In this document: positions 53,276-63,469 of the stretch, piece by piece
How the letters are laid out: each line of letters opens with the position of its first letter
How positions within the stretch are numbered: the stretch's first letter is position 1
Program-made: the position numbers and the translations under genes
Assembly: GCF_020423045.1 (NCBI RefSeq)
Contig: NZ_CP081943.1
Span: forward strand, 3,162,001-3,226,000
Source: Pseudomonas sp. MM213
Lineage (GTDB): Bacteria; Pseudomonadota; Gammaproteobacteria; Pseudomonadales; Pseudomonadaceae
Direction of reading: 5' to 3'
DNA: 64,000 bases
Notes under the pieces: model-generated
What the model saw: only the letters and a program-made list of their open reading frames with translations
Databases searched by the model: none
Told to the model about the DNA's origin: nothing

Positions 53276-54422
53276 GATTTCACCTGTATTGATCCATGGT
53301 TGTCGATTCAACCCACTACCCGTCATTTCGTTTACCAGCGCCCCAGCATCAGGGCCGTTTCACCTCAATCGCCCAGATTGTCCAGCACGGCTTCGGTGTA
53401 AGCCGTGCCACCGGCCTTCGCCAGATAACGCACTTGCACAATGATGTCCGTCAGACTGCTGATCAGCTTTGCCTGGTCAACTGATTTTGGTCGTGGAAAC
53501 GCGAGCCGCCAAAGCGAAACACAGCCGGTCCCCTCAAACGGTAGATAGCGTTCATCACCGAAATTCAGCTGATGCATGCCGGGATCGTCAACTCCGTGGC
53601 TGATCCCCACTTGCTGATGGCTGCGCGGGTTGAGCAAAATATCGAGGGGCGGCATTTGGTTTTCTTCGGGCTCATAAAAATAAACAAGTGAGTCGATGTT
53701 GGCTTTGAGCACCGTGGCGCTGCTGATTTGCGTCAGGGTTGCTCTAACATCCTGATACGGGCCCTGCACCGCCGGCAAAGACACTGAAACGGTGGTGATC
53801 TGTCGGCAGTAATGACCGGGGTAATCGCTGTCGAACATCCGCTGGGTGAACTCGAAATCGAGCTTGCCTTCCTTGAGCTCATCGATCACTGACTCCCAGG
53901 TTCTTGCCAGTGTGTACTTGCCTTGCTCGAACAGCTGGCGCAAGGAGATCGTCTTGGTCAGCTCCAGTCGACGCTCGTTGCGCTCCAGGAACATGCGTTC
54001 CATACGCAGCAGGTCAAGCAGCATCGACTGCCCGGCGCTCAGGCCGTGGCGATCGTCCATCCAGGCGCTGGTACGAATCACCCGCGTGTCGAAGTCGCCC
54101 ATTTCGTACTGGAAGGCGGCTTCCACGCTCAGGCACAACCCCACCACGGCGTCATAGGCCTGGAAGTACAACGTGGCCATCTGGCTCAATAACCAACGGT
54201 AGAGTTCGACGTTGGTGGCCCGGGTTTTGTAGAACGCGTAGATTTCCTGGGCGTGCTGGTTGGCTTTTTTCGTTTGAGCCAGGCTCTCTTTGGCTCCGAG
54301 GATTGTGTGATGCAGGGACTTCAGATTTTCCTCGACAACCATTAGTTCGCTATTGGCCTGGGCTTCGGCGAAGGTCCATTCCTGACCTCGACGCACGTAA
54401 AAAGCGGATCGTTGGAAAATTT

Positions 54423-54428
54423 CCCCCC
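54423..54428 (-). other. Six-G tract at the second break in the tcaB-like gene
   Basis: Minus strand GCA GGG GGG AAA TTT TCC. Seven G would give GCA GGG GGG GAA ATT TTC CAA CGG, joining ...ALAYAGG to EIFQRSAFYVRRGQEW, which matches the KISQSEAYRRRRQEW region of TccB-type proteins. The first in-frame base of frame three before the join has no start codon or ribosome site, so it is not an independent gene. Confidence 0.8.
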
Positions 54429-54920
54429 TGCATAAGCCAAGGCACCCGCAGTAGTTACATTCAGGCCGAGCTTATCCAGCGCAGCCCCCCACGAATTACC
54501 ACCATATGAAGTCCCCTGGGTGTTCGGTGCCGAGTCCGCCACAGCCGCAGCAGTATGTGGCGCCATGGCAACCGCGCCCAGGAGCTTGCCTAAAAGTGAT
54601 AGGGTGTCCCCAGTAATTTCCAGCCCCAGCAGCCAATTACCATTGAGACCTTTGTAGTGTTCAGCCCGCTCTTCAATCATGCTTCGGCTGTTCTCTAGAC
54701 CTTCCTGCGAAGCCTCTAACTGCTTGATCGTCTCCTCCTGAATGGTTACGGCATGCACTCCCAGTGCGAGGACATGGCTGTGCTGCAACTCTTCCAGCTG
54801 CCCACGATCACGCTGTTCCATCAACTGAAGCACCTCACGGCCGAACCCGATAAGGGTTTGCACCGCGTTTTGCGCCGTGGACAGTATCGTGCGGAAACGA
54901 TAGTGCGGAATGTTCAACCA

Positions 54921-54926
54921 CCCCCC
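54921..54926 (-). other. Six-G tract at the first break in the tcaB-like gene
   Basis: Minus strand GCG GGG GGT GGT TGA. Seven G would read GCG GGG GGG TGG TTG AAC, giving RNAGGWLNIPHYRFRTIL in frame two. The heptamer G GGG GGT is in the phase needed for a -1 ribosomal slip (X XXY YYZ), so recoding at this tract is formally possible. Confidence 0.8.
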
Positions 54927-57900
54927 GCGTTGCGCGACGCTCCCGATGAGCCGCCGGCCTGTGCATGCAGCAGATCGAGCGGGTTGGTCGGAGGGGCATA
55001 CAGTCGCAGCGACATTGGTTTGCCATCGATGGTCAGGTTGTGCCGCATGTTCCAAAGGCACTCTTCAATGTATTTCCAGGTGTCGAGCAATTGTTCATTA
55101 GTGAAGGGACGAAACACTTCCAGCCCTAATATCTCGAAGTCGGGCGTCCCATTGACGCGCGCCGGCAGGTTCGCGACATCGACATCCAGTGATCGTGCGA
55201 ATGTCTCCAGCGCCGAGGCACCGGCCTTTGGTTTGGAATCGAGAATGTCTTTTGCAGACTGGGGTTTCCAGTGGCTCATGGCTTTTGCAGTGGGTGCCGG
55301 GCCCATCAGCGACAAGGCGCGCACGTATTGCAGTTTCGCTGCCACCAGGCTATCGCGGGTCAACCGCCGGTAAAGCGAATCGGCGTGGGCAATGATGCAG
55401 CGCACGTACCCCATGAAAATGGCTTTGCGGTAGTGAATCCTATTCGAAAACGCGATGGCGTCGGGGTCCACCAGGCCCTTGGCTTCAAAACCGATATCGC
55501 CTTTTTCCAGCAACGGACGGCAGAGCCAAAAGCGTTCACTCGTATCCTTTTTGCCCGGGCGTGCTGTTCGAATGTGTGGGTTGAATATGTATTGGTACCA
55601 GCGCTGCGATTCCTGGTAATTGCGCTCCTCGCACAAACGATGGGCAATCAGGAACGGCAGATGAAAGAACAGCTCCCAATAAAATTGCCCGTGGGCACTG
55701 TTGAAGTCGATAACGGTGTTGCCGCCCTCTGGTCCGGGCTCAAGGGTGTTCTGAGTGGCCAGGGACAAGACTTCATCAATGGAAATAGCTGCTTTGGCCA
55801 CCAGTTCGGGACCGAACGTAGAGGTGAGGCGTATCCATTCGACCCCATTGACTCCCAGAGGCCGAGTATCCAGAAACTGCGCACCGGAGGCCTGTTTGCT
55901 GAGCAAAGGTACGTTGCTGGCGTTGGGTACCTGTTTGATCTCGATGTCATAGCGGTTGCGACCAAAACGGCCATCGGCATTCTCACCCCACGCGACACTC
56001 AGCTTTTTACCGACAGGGTTACCTGTCCAGCGATACTGAATCCAGGGGGTTTGAAACCACCCTTCTAACTCGCCGATGCTCTCCCAATGCCCGGGCATAG
56101 CATCAGCACCCTCCATAATTTTCAAAGCCAGCTCAACGGTCTCTGGCTTTTTCAGCATCGAAAGAGCGTTTATACTATTTGTTAACGGCGTATAGGCATC
56201 GCCGACCAATACTGAAAACCCGGCACCACTCCTGATATCACGTGGTTGCATCGACCACAGTGTTTCCAACTGTTGGGGCGTTAGCAGTACAACCTTACTA
56301 GCAGTTACCCATCTGCCATTGGATGTAAAATCTGTGTACGTGAAGTTTTCTATAACGACAGGAGTTTCATCCAGGCCATCAAAACACAAAGAAAACGCCA
56401 ATGGGCCTGGCGACTCCCTGTAGCAGGTACATCTGACCCCCTTATCCCCAGCTTTTGAGAGTTCGAAATAGGTGGTGCTAGAAAGTACGTCCTCTTTCAC
56501 CACAAGGACAATTTCCTTTAGATCAAACTCCGGCCGATTGAGATCACATACGCCTTGCACCTGCAACACGTTAACGGTTTCAAATACCCCTTCGATCAGA
56601 GTTTGCCGGCTACTGAAGTTAAAGTTCAATGACAAAAATTTGTTCAGCAGTCCTTCCCGGGTATCTCCGACCGCAGCAACACTTGTAGCGGGCACGAGCG
56701 ACTGAGTGATCGTTACATACTCGCTGAGCAATAATTTATGCTGCAAACTGTTTTGATTGGAAAAGCGTCCATTGGCCAATACCTTGAGACTTGCAACATT
56801 CGGAACTTGTGGTTCGAACAGCGCATTTCTCGCCGCGAAAATCCATCCGTTTTCTTGCTCGTCCATTGCTTCCACGCTTGCCAACCCCGGTGGCAAGTCC
56901 GTGGTGGTAAAGCACACCGCCAACAGGTCGTCGACATCTTTTTTTAATCCGGCATAGGTCACCACCACCAGACGCGATGACGCCTCGGACGCCTTGGCGA
57001 ACTCCTTTTTACCCAGGCTCAAAGGCGTCGACCATATCCCGTTCACCGCCCGATAAGACAGCGTGACCTCTATCTGCCAAGTGCCCGGGATGGTGATCTC
57101 ATTGCCGTCATTGTCCTTTTCAACCCTGTCTGGCGCTTGCAACCCTTCGACCTGAACGATCATCAAACGCCCGGCGAAAAACACCGGCCGCATTGCCAGT
57201 ACCGTCGCCGAAGCGGGAATGCCTATGGGTTTCCATTCAGTCCAGGCTGCGGGATTGAGAAATGTACTGTTGGCGCTTAACTCGACATGGGCTTTGCGCC
57301 AGAAGTAGCCAAAGGGTTGAACTCGTTGCCGGCCAATAAAGTAATAGTCCGCGTTTTTGAAGTGCTCTCCCTTTCCAGTTCCCGTACTGTCAATACTGTC
57401 GATGTACCCTGAACACATATCAAGGTTGCAGACTTCTTCAAAGCCTTTCAAATGTTCAAACAAAGCCATTTGTACGGACGCATCGCCAAGGCTTGCTTGA
57501 CCCAGATTATTCTCAAGTTCTTTGAATGACTCGGATTTTGTCAGGCGTAGTGTTGGAATTAGCCAGTTTTCCGGATATTCAACCAGCATCTGATAACCCG
57601 CCCAGTCGCTGATATTGCAATAGCGCTGATGCCAAGCCACTAACTCCTCGCGGGTAAACTCCTTGGTATGCCCAGGTTCCAGGCCGCCGTAAATGGCTCC
57701 AATATACTGTTGCATGCAAGCAATGGCTTCAGCCAGGCGCGATGTCTCGGGTTGCTGGCCTACCTGACTGTCCAGCAGCAGGTAGTGATACAAATCATCG
57801 AGAGAGGTGAGATCAAGGCTCTTGGTTGCGTCTTGATTCGGTGCAACTTGCCCAAGATAAAAATCCGCGAGGGCCATGCAACGACGCTCTTCCAAATTAC

Positions 57901-58073
57901 CAATAATAGAACTATCCACTGTTATTCTCCTGGAATTCTGCATGACCCTGGGCAATATTCGGGATGATGAAGCTCCCGAAACAGACTGGAAACTGCACTG
58001 CAGTTTTCAGCGTTTCGATAGTGCGCCAACATCTTTCAATCAACGCTACAACAACAGAGTCGTTACCGACTTG

Positions 58074-61000
58074 TTAAGATTTTGGAATAACGGTCAACGA
58101 GAAGGCGATCCACTCCGACTTCAATGCATCCCCTACATAAAATCCAGCCTCAAGATCACGTTCGCCCGGCTCAAGCTCCGGCTTGAACTGGACCCGCCAA
58201 TGGCCGTTCTTGTCCACCATCCCGCAGGCGTAAATCGTCGTTGGAGACCCGCGCCTCACCACACGCACTTCAACGCCCGGCAAGCCCAAGCCCTCAATCC
58301 ATGACTCAGCTCTTACGGTGCTGCCCGTGGCGGGTTTCAGGACTTGTGGAATGTCGACAAAGGTGCCCGACACAGTTACGAGAGCATCCGCCGCCCACGC
58401 CTCGGTCGTATCGATATGCCGTTGCTTGACCGTCAACACATGCGGCCCTGGCGATAGTACTTCGGCCAACCGCACCGACCATGTGCCATCGTCACGCACG
58501 CTGGTCCGGGCCAACAGGGCTTTCTCATCCCGGTTTTCAAAGATGTAGATCTGGGCCGACGGACTGCCCTTGCCGTGAAGCAGCGGCTGGACTTCCACTT
58601 CTGTCGAGCCATCGACGGGATACGACAGTTGCGGTGCCGGTGCATCCAGACAGCCAGGCAACACAAGGCGCTGGTCGATCCGGTTGCAAGAGAACGTAAG
58701 GTCAAACGTGCTGTTGCGCAGATCTTTGCAGTCGATTTTCCAACTCAGGGTCTTCAGGTCGCCCACCAGGACATAGGCACCGGTCTGCGGAGTGAACACC
58801 ATCCCCAGGCCGGCAGCGGAGAATTCACCGGTCCAGGCCAGCATTGCCCGCGCGTCTGAAAGGTCGACCGAAGCCGGCATGTCGATTTCGAGCGTATAGC
58901 GATGGCCCCGGATAAATTCCAATCGCTCCCGGGCGGTCACTTGCCGGATGACGGTCGCCGTCGTGATGTCCGTCAGTTTGTATACCCACTCGATAGCCGG
59001 GACGACTGTAATGTTGAAGGTGCGTTTATCCTCCGGAGTACTTCGGTTTTCTGCCGTCACCACATACTCACCCGCCTCTTCAAACTCGTAAGGGAACGTC
59101 GAACGTCCCAATGCGTCCGTCGGATAGGAAATCGCTTCCAGGACCGTCTCGGTTTTTTTGGTCACTGCCCACCAGATCGGGCATCTGGCAACCACTTTCG
59201 CCTGGTTGTGCTTGTCCTCCCGGGCGTCGACCCACAAGGAGGTAGGCGCACCCGCCACAGGGAATTTATAGTCCAGGGACTCACCGTGAATGAACACCTT
59301 GCTGGCCACGTAAACGTCGAGTTGCTGTTGACCCATTTTCACCTTGGCGGTGAAGGAATGATTTCCTGCTTGCGGCGTGCTTACCGTGAATTCAGCGATA
59401 CCTTTTTCGTTGGTAACCATTGTAACGGGGACAGTATCGGTCCCAGAAAACTCGACCTCCACACCGACCGACGGACGTTTGCCAAGGCCAACCACATGGC
59501 AATGAATCACCAGCGGCTGCCCGGCAACCGCCATCGAAACCACCTCCAACAGTTTGATAGACGGCTGGTCAACAAAGGTAATGCTATTGATGACAAGCGG
59601 GTCCTTGTTGCTGTAACTGGCCACTACGCTTGCCTTCTCAATAGGTTCGATACTGGTGATTCTCGTGCGGGCATAACCCTCGTCATCCGTGCGTACCGAC
59701 CAAGGGTCAGCCGCTACCCCCCGACCGGCAAATGTCACAGTGCGACCCACCCCAGGGTTTTCGTATTTATCCACAAGAAGAACAGCCGCCGCGAAATACG
59801 CCTGCCCGCCAGCCAAAAACTCTTCGCCGACGGGATCGATATCTTTGATCTCGAAGCCCAGCGTCAACTCATCGCAATCAATGAGAATTTTCGGCGCGTA
59901 CACCACTTGAGCCAGGCCATAAGTGGCTTTGACTTGCACGCCCCCCATCCACGTCGACTTCTCTGGTTTGAAGCGAACCACCGCACGCCCCTCATGGTCG
60001 GTGATCGACGTACGGGCGAGTAGCCCGGGACGATCACTGCTCCAGCTCACCGTGACGTTCGGCACGACCTGGTTGGTGAGATCACGCAGTGTCAGTTCGA
60101 TCATGGCGTATTGACCATTCACATTGGCGATCAGGGTGTCATTGATGCACCTGATTTCGTGGGTCACGCTCTGACCCACTTCACCGATCAATTGCGCCTG
60201 CCCCTGAATGGCCGACTCGGACAATTTTTCCAGCACATGTTCTGCTGCGCTTCGACAGGCGTACTTGTCACTGTCCGGCGTGAGCGTGCCCAAACCGATG
60301 ATGGCCTTGGCATCCAGCCCGCTCCTGACCGCCAGCGCACGGATACGCAGCAGCGTATCAAGGGACGTCATGTCGCGAATCACCGGGATCTTTGGATTCG
60401 GCTTCAGATAAAGGATGCATTCAAGCACCTCCCTGACGCCCCACTGCACCACCTCAGCCAGCAAGCTTGCCGCAGAATCACGAATCAGACGTACATCCTC
60501 AGGTGTCAGGTTTTCCGGAAGCCCGTTGACCAACTCCAGGTAATGCAGGAGTTTTTCGGCAGGCTGCCCGGTATTCGCCACCACCCGCTGAAACAGGGTC
60601 AGGTAATACAACGCGCTGAGCGTGAGTTCTTTTGGATGCTTGAGACCAAACCATTCCCAGTTCTCTCTCAGGGTCAGGGCTACCAGCATGGCAGAACTCA
60701 ACCCCAGTTGTTGAACGACTTCAGCGCGCCGCACCAGGTGTGCCAGCAAGCTGAGCACATCATCACCGACCTTGACCTTCTCCGTACCGGACGTGACGGC
60801 ATCCAGCGCCCGCGCAGTCTCCAACAGCAGCAGGTAAACACCGTTCGTATCGACCCACCTGAGCAATGGCAGTGCCAAGTCTTGCGAAATGCTCAAATAC
60901 ACCGACAAACTTTCCTGCACCACCGCCCGCTGCGCATCCCTGGCCTGCAGCAGCAATGCCAGAATCACGTTGATAACCCCTTCGACATCACCGGGTGACA

Positions 61001-63227
61001 GGTCTGCCAACTCGACAGCCGATTGAATTTCTCCACGAGCCACCCGCTCGTAGTCCTCCTCATCGCCTTCTTTCCCCAACACCAGGCCATTAGAATCGAC
61101 GACGTTGTAAAGCAGTCTCAGCCAGTCCGTCTGGTCGAAATCATTGCTCTGGGGTACACCTGCGGCCCGAAGCGCGTCCTCGGAAAATCGCACCGGGTGC
61201 AGTCGCTTGTGGACTTCCTGCAGCAACGTGACTTCTGCTTCAGTGGCCAAAGGAGGTGCAATCACGGGCGCCACTTTCTGTACCAGCCAAAGCACACTCA
61301 AGTCGTTTTCCTGCGCCCACTGGACACAGGACTGCGCCGCCTGCATCACGCTCAACACATCGCCCACGCCGCTAGTGCCGCTGACCAGCAAAAGGGCTTC
61401 GCCAAGCACCCGTTGCAGCAATTCGCTGCCGTTTTTCTCGCTTAAGGTCTCCAGCAATGCCGCCAGTTCTATGGCGCTGATGCGCAGGAAGGAAGCCAGC
61501 AATACCAGGCGATACAAGGAGGAGAGTATTGGCAGGCTGCGTTGCAGTTCGTCCCTCAGGTTGTAGCTCTTGGCCACGAAGCGTGCGAGGTAGCGCCAGG
61601 TTTCCTGATTGATACCCAGGCTGGTGCAAATCTGGTCGACGGTGCGCTTGTCGGCGCGGGTTTGTGCTTCGATCGCGAAGTAACCGTTGTCCACCCTCAA
61701 CGGTGTATCGAACAATGCCTGTGCATTGAAGATGCGGTCGAATTGTGAAAGTTCTTCCCCGCGGCTGTAAGGGGAAATCTCATCAATCAGCGCCGCAAAT
61801 TGCTCGGCTGAGCATTTGAACCGCAGGCGAAACTCTTGAAACAGGCCGATGGCCCGCAGGGTATTGGAGGTGATCCGGGAAGGTTTGGTTGCCAACGCAA
61901 CCTTGCGGGCCTCCGGGTCACGGATGTCACCCCGCAGCTCTGCGTTGAACGCGGCCATGATTAGCCGATCGCACTGGTCCACCGGCAACCCCAGCCAGCG
62001 GCTGAGACGAAGAATCCGGTTCATCCGCTCAAACCGGTTGTGGGTAGTGTTGGTGAATTGGCGAGCTTTGCCCGTCGCCGGTTCCGACAGATCCATCGGA
62101 TCGGTGGCGCCATCGTTGATGTAGGCCGAACCGAACAATTTGGACAGCTTCTGTTTCTCTGGCTCCTCGAGCGCCTCCGATTGCGACCCCGCCACATTGC
62201 TGGAACGCTTCGGTGCGTAACCTTCAATCGACAACAATGAGGTCAGCGCTTCTGCATCAATTGAGGTCTTGGCGCAGAAATGCACCGAGTCCTTCAGGTT
62301 GTCCTCCGTCGAGCCAAAGTTGTCTTTGTAGAACGCTGTCCATCGAACGGGAGTACTGCCGGCGGGAAGAAAATTCTCGATCAACAATCGTTGCGATTGT
62401 GGCCCGATGTTGCAGGATTGATGAAGCGCAATATCCGAAAAGTCACCACGAGCACCTGGTTGCTTGAAGTACGGGCCTGACTCATCGATGGTCCGCACGA
62501 CTTCCCCCAGCGACATTTTGTTCGCCTCCAACACCTGCTTCCATTGTTCGAAATACCACTCGAACGGCATGGAGCGGAATGGAAAACGCGTTTCCAGCAA
62601 GTGGTCATCGACCACTCGGTCGGTCAGTGCTGCCGGCGTGAGGAACGTTTTGATAATGCTTTCCAGCACTTCGCTGACCAGGGTCACGGTCGGTTTGATC
62701 TGGAACATACTTGTTGTGTCAATGATGAGTTTGACAAGATCGGGGCGCCGGGTTTCGAAAGTTATCAACCCCATACCGCCCCCGGATCGCGCTTCAAGAT
62801 CCCGAGCCAACAGTACCAGGCGCACAAAATACGCTGCTGGGGAAATACTCGAGTCCGGGCTCTGTGAAGGGCTTGCGCCTTCCCAGTCTGGATCGAACAA
62901 ATAGTCGAAATCAGGCCCGTCCCTCCACGCATAGATGCCGGTCCGATGCAACGGATTGGGAGGCCCAGGCCTCACCAGGCGCTGCTCACGAAACTCACGC
63001 GCGGTATGCACCGCCAGGGCCATGACTTTGTCCAGCAACACTTGCGCGTCCTGGCTGTGCAGCCCGAACGTCTCCACCACGCGTTGACGCCCCATCTTAA
63101 GCATCTTGTAAACCGAGCCGCCCTTATCAATGAAGTGCCCGAGGTTTTCCGTGACTGATGCGTCGAGTACGCCTGGCGTCAATTCGAAAAGCTGCTCAAG
63201 GGCAGGGTTGGAATGGCTATTACTCAT
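58074..63227 (-). CDS. TcaA/TccA-like Tc toxin A-subunit (N-terminal half) with a large beta-rich C-terminal extension
   Basis: A 1717-residue protein. Residues 1-~1015 follow the TccA/TcaA plan (VRP1, Salmonella virulence-plasmid A-like): a helical shell with DYLFDPDWEGASPSQSPDSSISPAAYFVRL near 110, RFPFRSMPFEWYFEQWKQVLE near 215, and GLPVDQCDRLIMAAF. Residues ~1015-1717 contain at least five Ig-like/bacterial big-1-type repeats (TDHEGRAVVRFKPEKS, TDDEGYARTRITSIEP, TNEKGIAEFTVSTPQAGNHSFTAKV, RDDGTWSVRLAEVLSPGPHVLTV, VDKNGHWRVQFKPELEPGERDLEAGF). TccA is ~965 residues, so the extension is about 700 extra residues. AGGAG is seven bases before ATG. No signal peptide. It lies 154 bp upstream of the tcaB-like gene, likely one transcript. 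Confidence 0.87.
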   Translation of the reverse strand: MSNSHSNPALEQLFELTPGVLDASVTENLGHFIDKGGSVYKMLKMGRQRVVETFGLHSQDAQVLLDKVMALAVHTAREFREQRLVRPGPPNPLHRTGIYAWRDGPDFDYLFDPDWEGASPSQSPDSSISPAAYFVRLVLLARDLEARSGGGMGLITFETRRPDLVKLIIDTTSMFQIKPTVTLVSEVLESIIKTFLTPAALTDRVVDDHLLETRFPFRSMPFEWYFEQWKQVLEANKMSLGEVVRTIDESGPYFKQPGARGDFSDIALHQSCNIGPQSQRLLIENFLPAGSTPVRWTAFYKDNFGSTEDNLKDSVHFCAKTSIDAEALTSLLSIEGYAPKRSSNVAGSQSEALEEPEKQKLSKLFGSAYINDGATDPMDLSEPATGKARQFTNTTHNRFERMNRILRLSRWLGLPVDQCDRLIMAAFNAELRGDIRDPEARKVALATKPSRITSNTLRAIGLFQEFRLRFKCSAEQFAALIDEISPYSRGEELSQFDRIFNAQALFDTPLRVDNGYFAIEAQTRADKRTVDQICTSLGINQETWRYLARFVAKSYNLRDELQRSLPILSSLYRLVLLASFLRISAIELAALLETLSEKNGSELLQRVLGEALLLVSGTSGVGDVLSVMQAAQSCVQWAQENDLSVLWLVQKVAPVIAPPLATEAEVTLLQEVHKRLHPVRFSEDALRAAGVPQSNDFDQTDWLRLLYNVVDSNGLVLGKEGDEEDYERVARGEIQSAVELADLSPGDVEGVINVILALLLQARDAQRAVVQESLSVYLSISQDLALPLLRWVDTNGVYLLLLETARALDAVTSGTEKVKVGDDVLSLLAHLVRRAEVVQQLGLSSAMLVALTLRENWEWFGLKHPKELTLSALYYLTLFQRVVANTGQPAEKLLHYLELVNGLPENLTPEDVRLIRDSAASLLAEVVQWGVREVLECILYLKPNPKIPVIRDMTSLDTLLRIRALAVRSGLDAKAIIGLGTLTPDSDKYACRSAAEHVLEKLSESAIQGQAQLIGEVGQSVTHEIRCINDTLIANVNGQYAMIELTLRDLTNQVVPNVTVSWSSDRPGLLARTSITDHEGRAVVRFKPEKSTWMGGVQVKATYGLAQVVYAPKILIDCDELTLGFEIKDIDPVGEEFLAGGQAYFAAAVLLVDKYENPGVGRTVTFAGRGVAADPWSVRTDDEGYARTRITSIEPIEKASVVASYSNKDPLVINSITFVDQPSIKLLEVVSMAVAGQPLVIHCHVVGLGKRPSVGVEVEFSGTDTVPVTMVTNEKGIAEFTVSTPQAGNHSFTAKVKMGQQQLDVYVASKVFIHGESLDYKFPVAGAPTSLWVDAREDKHNQAKVVARCPIWWAVTKKTETVLEAISYPTDALGRSTFPYEFEEAGEYVVTAENRSTPEDKRTFNITVVPAIEWVYKLTDITTATVIRQVTARERLEFIRGHRYTLEIDMPASVDLSDARAMLAWTGEFSAAGLGMVFTPQTGAYVLVGDLKTLSWKIDCKDLRNSTFDLTFSCNRIDQRLVLPGCLDAPAPQLSYPVDGSTEVEVQPLLHGKGSPSAQIYIFENRDEKALLARTSVRDDGTWSVRLAEVLSPGPHVLTVKQRHIDTTEAWAADALVTVSGTFVDIPQVLKPATGSTVRAESWIEGLGLPGVEVRVVRRGSPTTIYACGMVDKNGHWRVQFKPELEPGERDLEAGFYVGDALKSEWIAFSLTVIPKS

Positions 63228-63469
63228 TGAACTTCTCCTGCGAGCGAGGCTGGGAGGAACGGAATGCGAAAGGCAAATCTGTTGTCGTTTTGAGTTGTTT
63301 TTTACGCTGTGTATACCGCGACTTCCACCTGTTAAAACTGACAGTCATGACGAACGGTATTGCTAACTCGACGCGCGATAAAATTCCTTACGGGCTACTC
63401 CGCAAAATAATGTTTCTGGAGATTCAATTGTTCCGCAGATATCTGAAAGAAAAGTTTGCGGGAATGAAA

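Larger units (their letters stand above)
53365..57919 (-). pseudogene. TcaB/TccB-like Tc toxin A-subunit (C-terminal half), split by two -1 frameshifts
   Basis: Three reading frames together encode one TcaB/TccB-type protein (1518 residues if both shifts are repaired). Frame one runs 57919 to 54914 (1001 residues, from GTG with AGGAG seven bases upstream), frame two to about 54430, and frame three to 53365. Frame one has the N-terminal SLDDLYHYLLLDSQVGQQPETSRLAEAIA and QPFGYFWRKAHVEL, typical of TccB. Frame two holds the pore-helix segment (TILSTAQNAVQTLIGFGREVLQLMEQRD). Frame three holds the end (VSLPAVQGPYQDVRATLTQ, SHGVDDPGMHQLNFGDERYLPFEG), the TcB-binding region. Each break is at a run of six C on the plus strand (54921-54926, 54423-54428), and one more G in each restores colinearity with the family. 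Stop at 54914 otherwise ends the product before the pore. Could be contingency tracts, decay, or miscalls. Confidence 0.85.

Noticed and set aside
53365..54396. Frame three of the tcaB-like gene as an independent 343-residue gene
   Set aside because: The GTG at 54396 has no ribosome site, and family similarity extends upstream of it (EIFQRSAFY) into the second break.
54342..55061. Frame two of the tcaB-like gene as an independent 239-residue gene
   Set aside because: Its first ~55 residues overlap frame one in another phase and are nonsense; the remainder continues the Tc family order, so it is a fragment of one gene.
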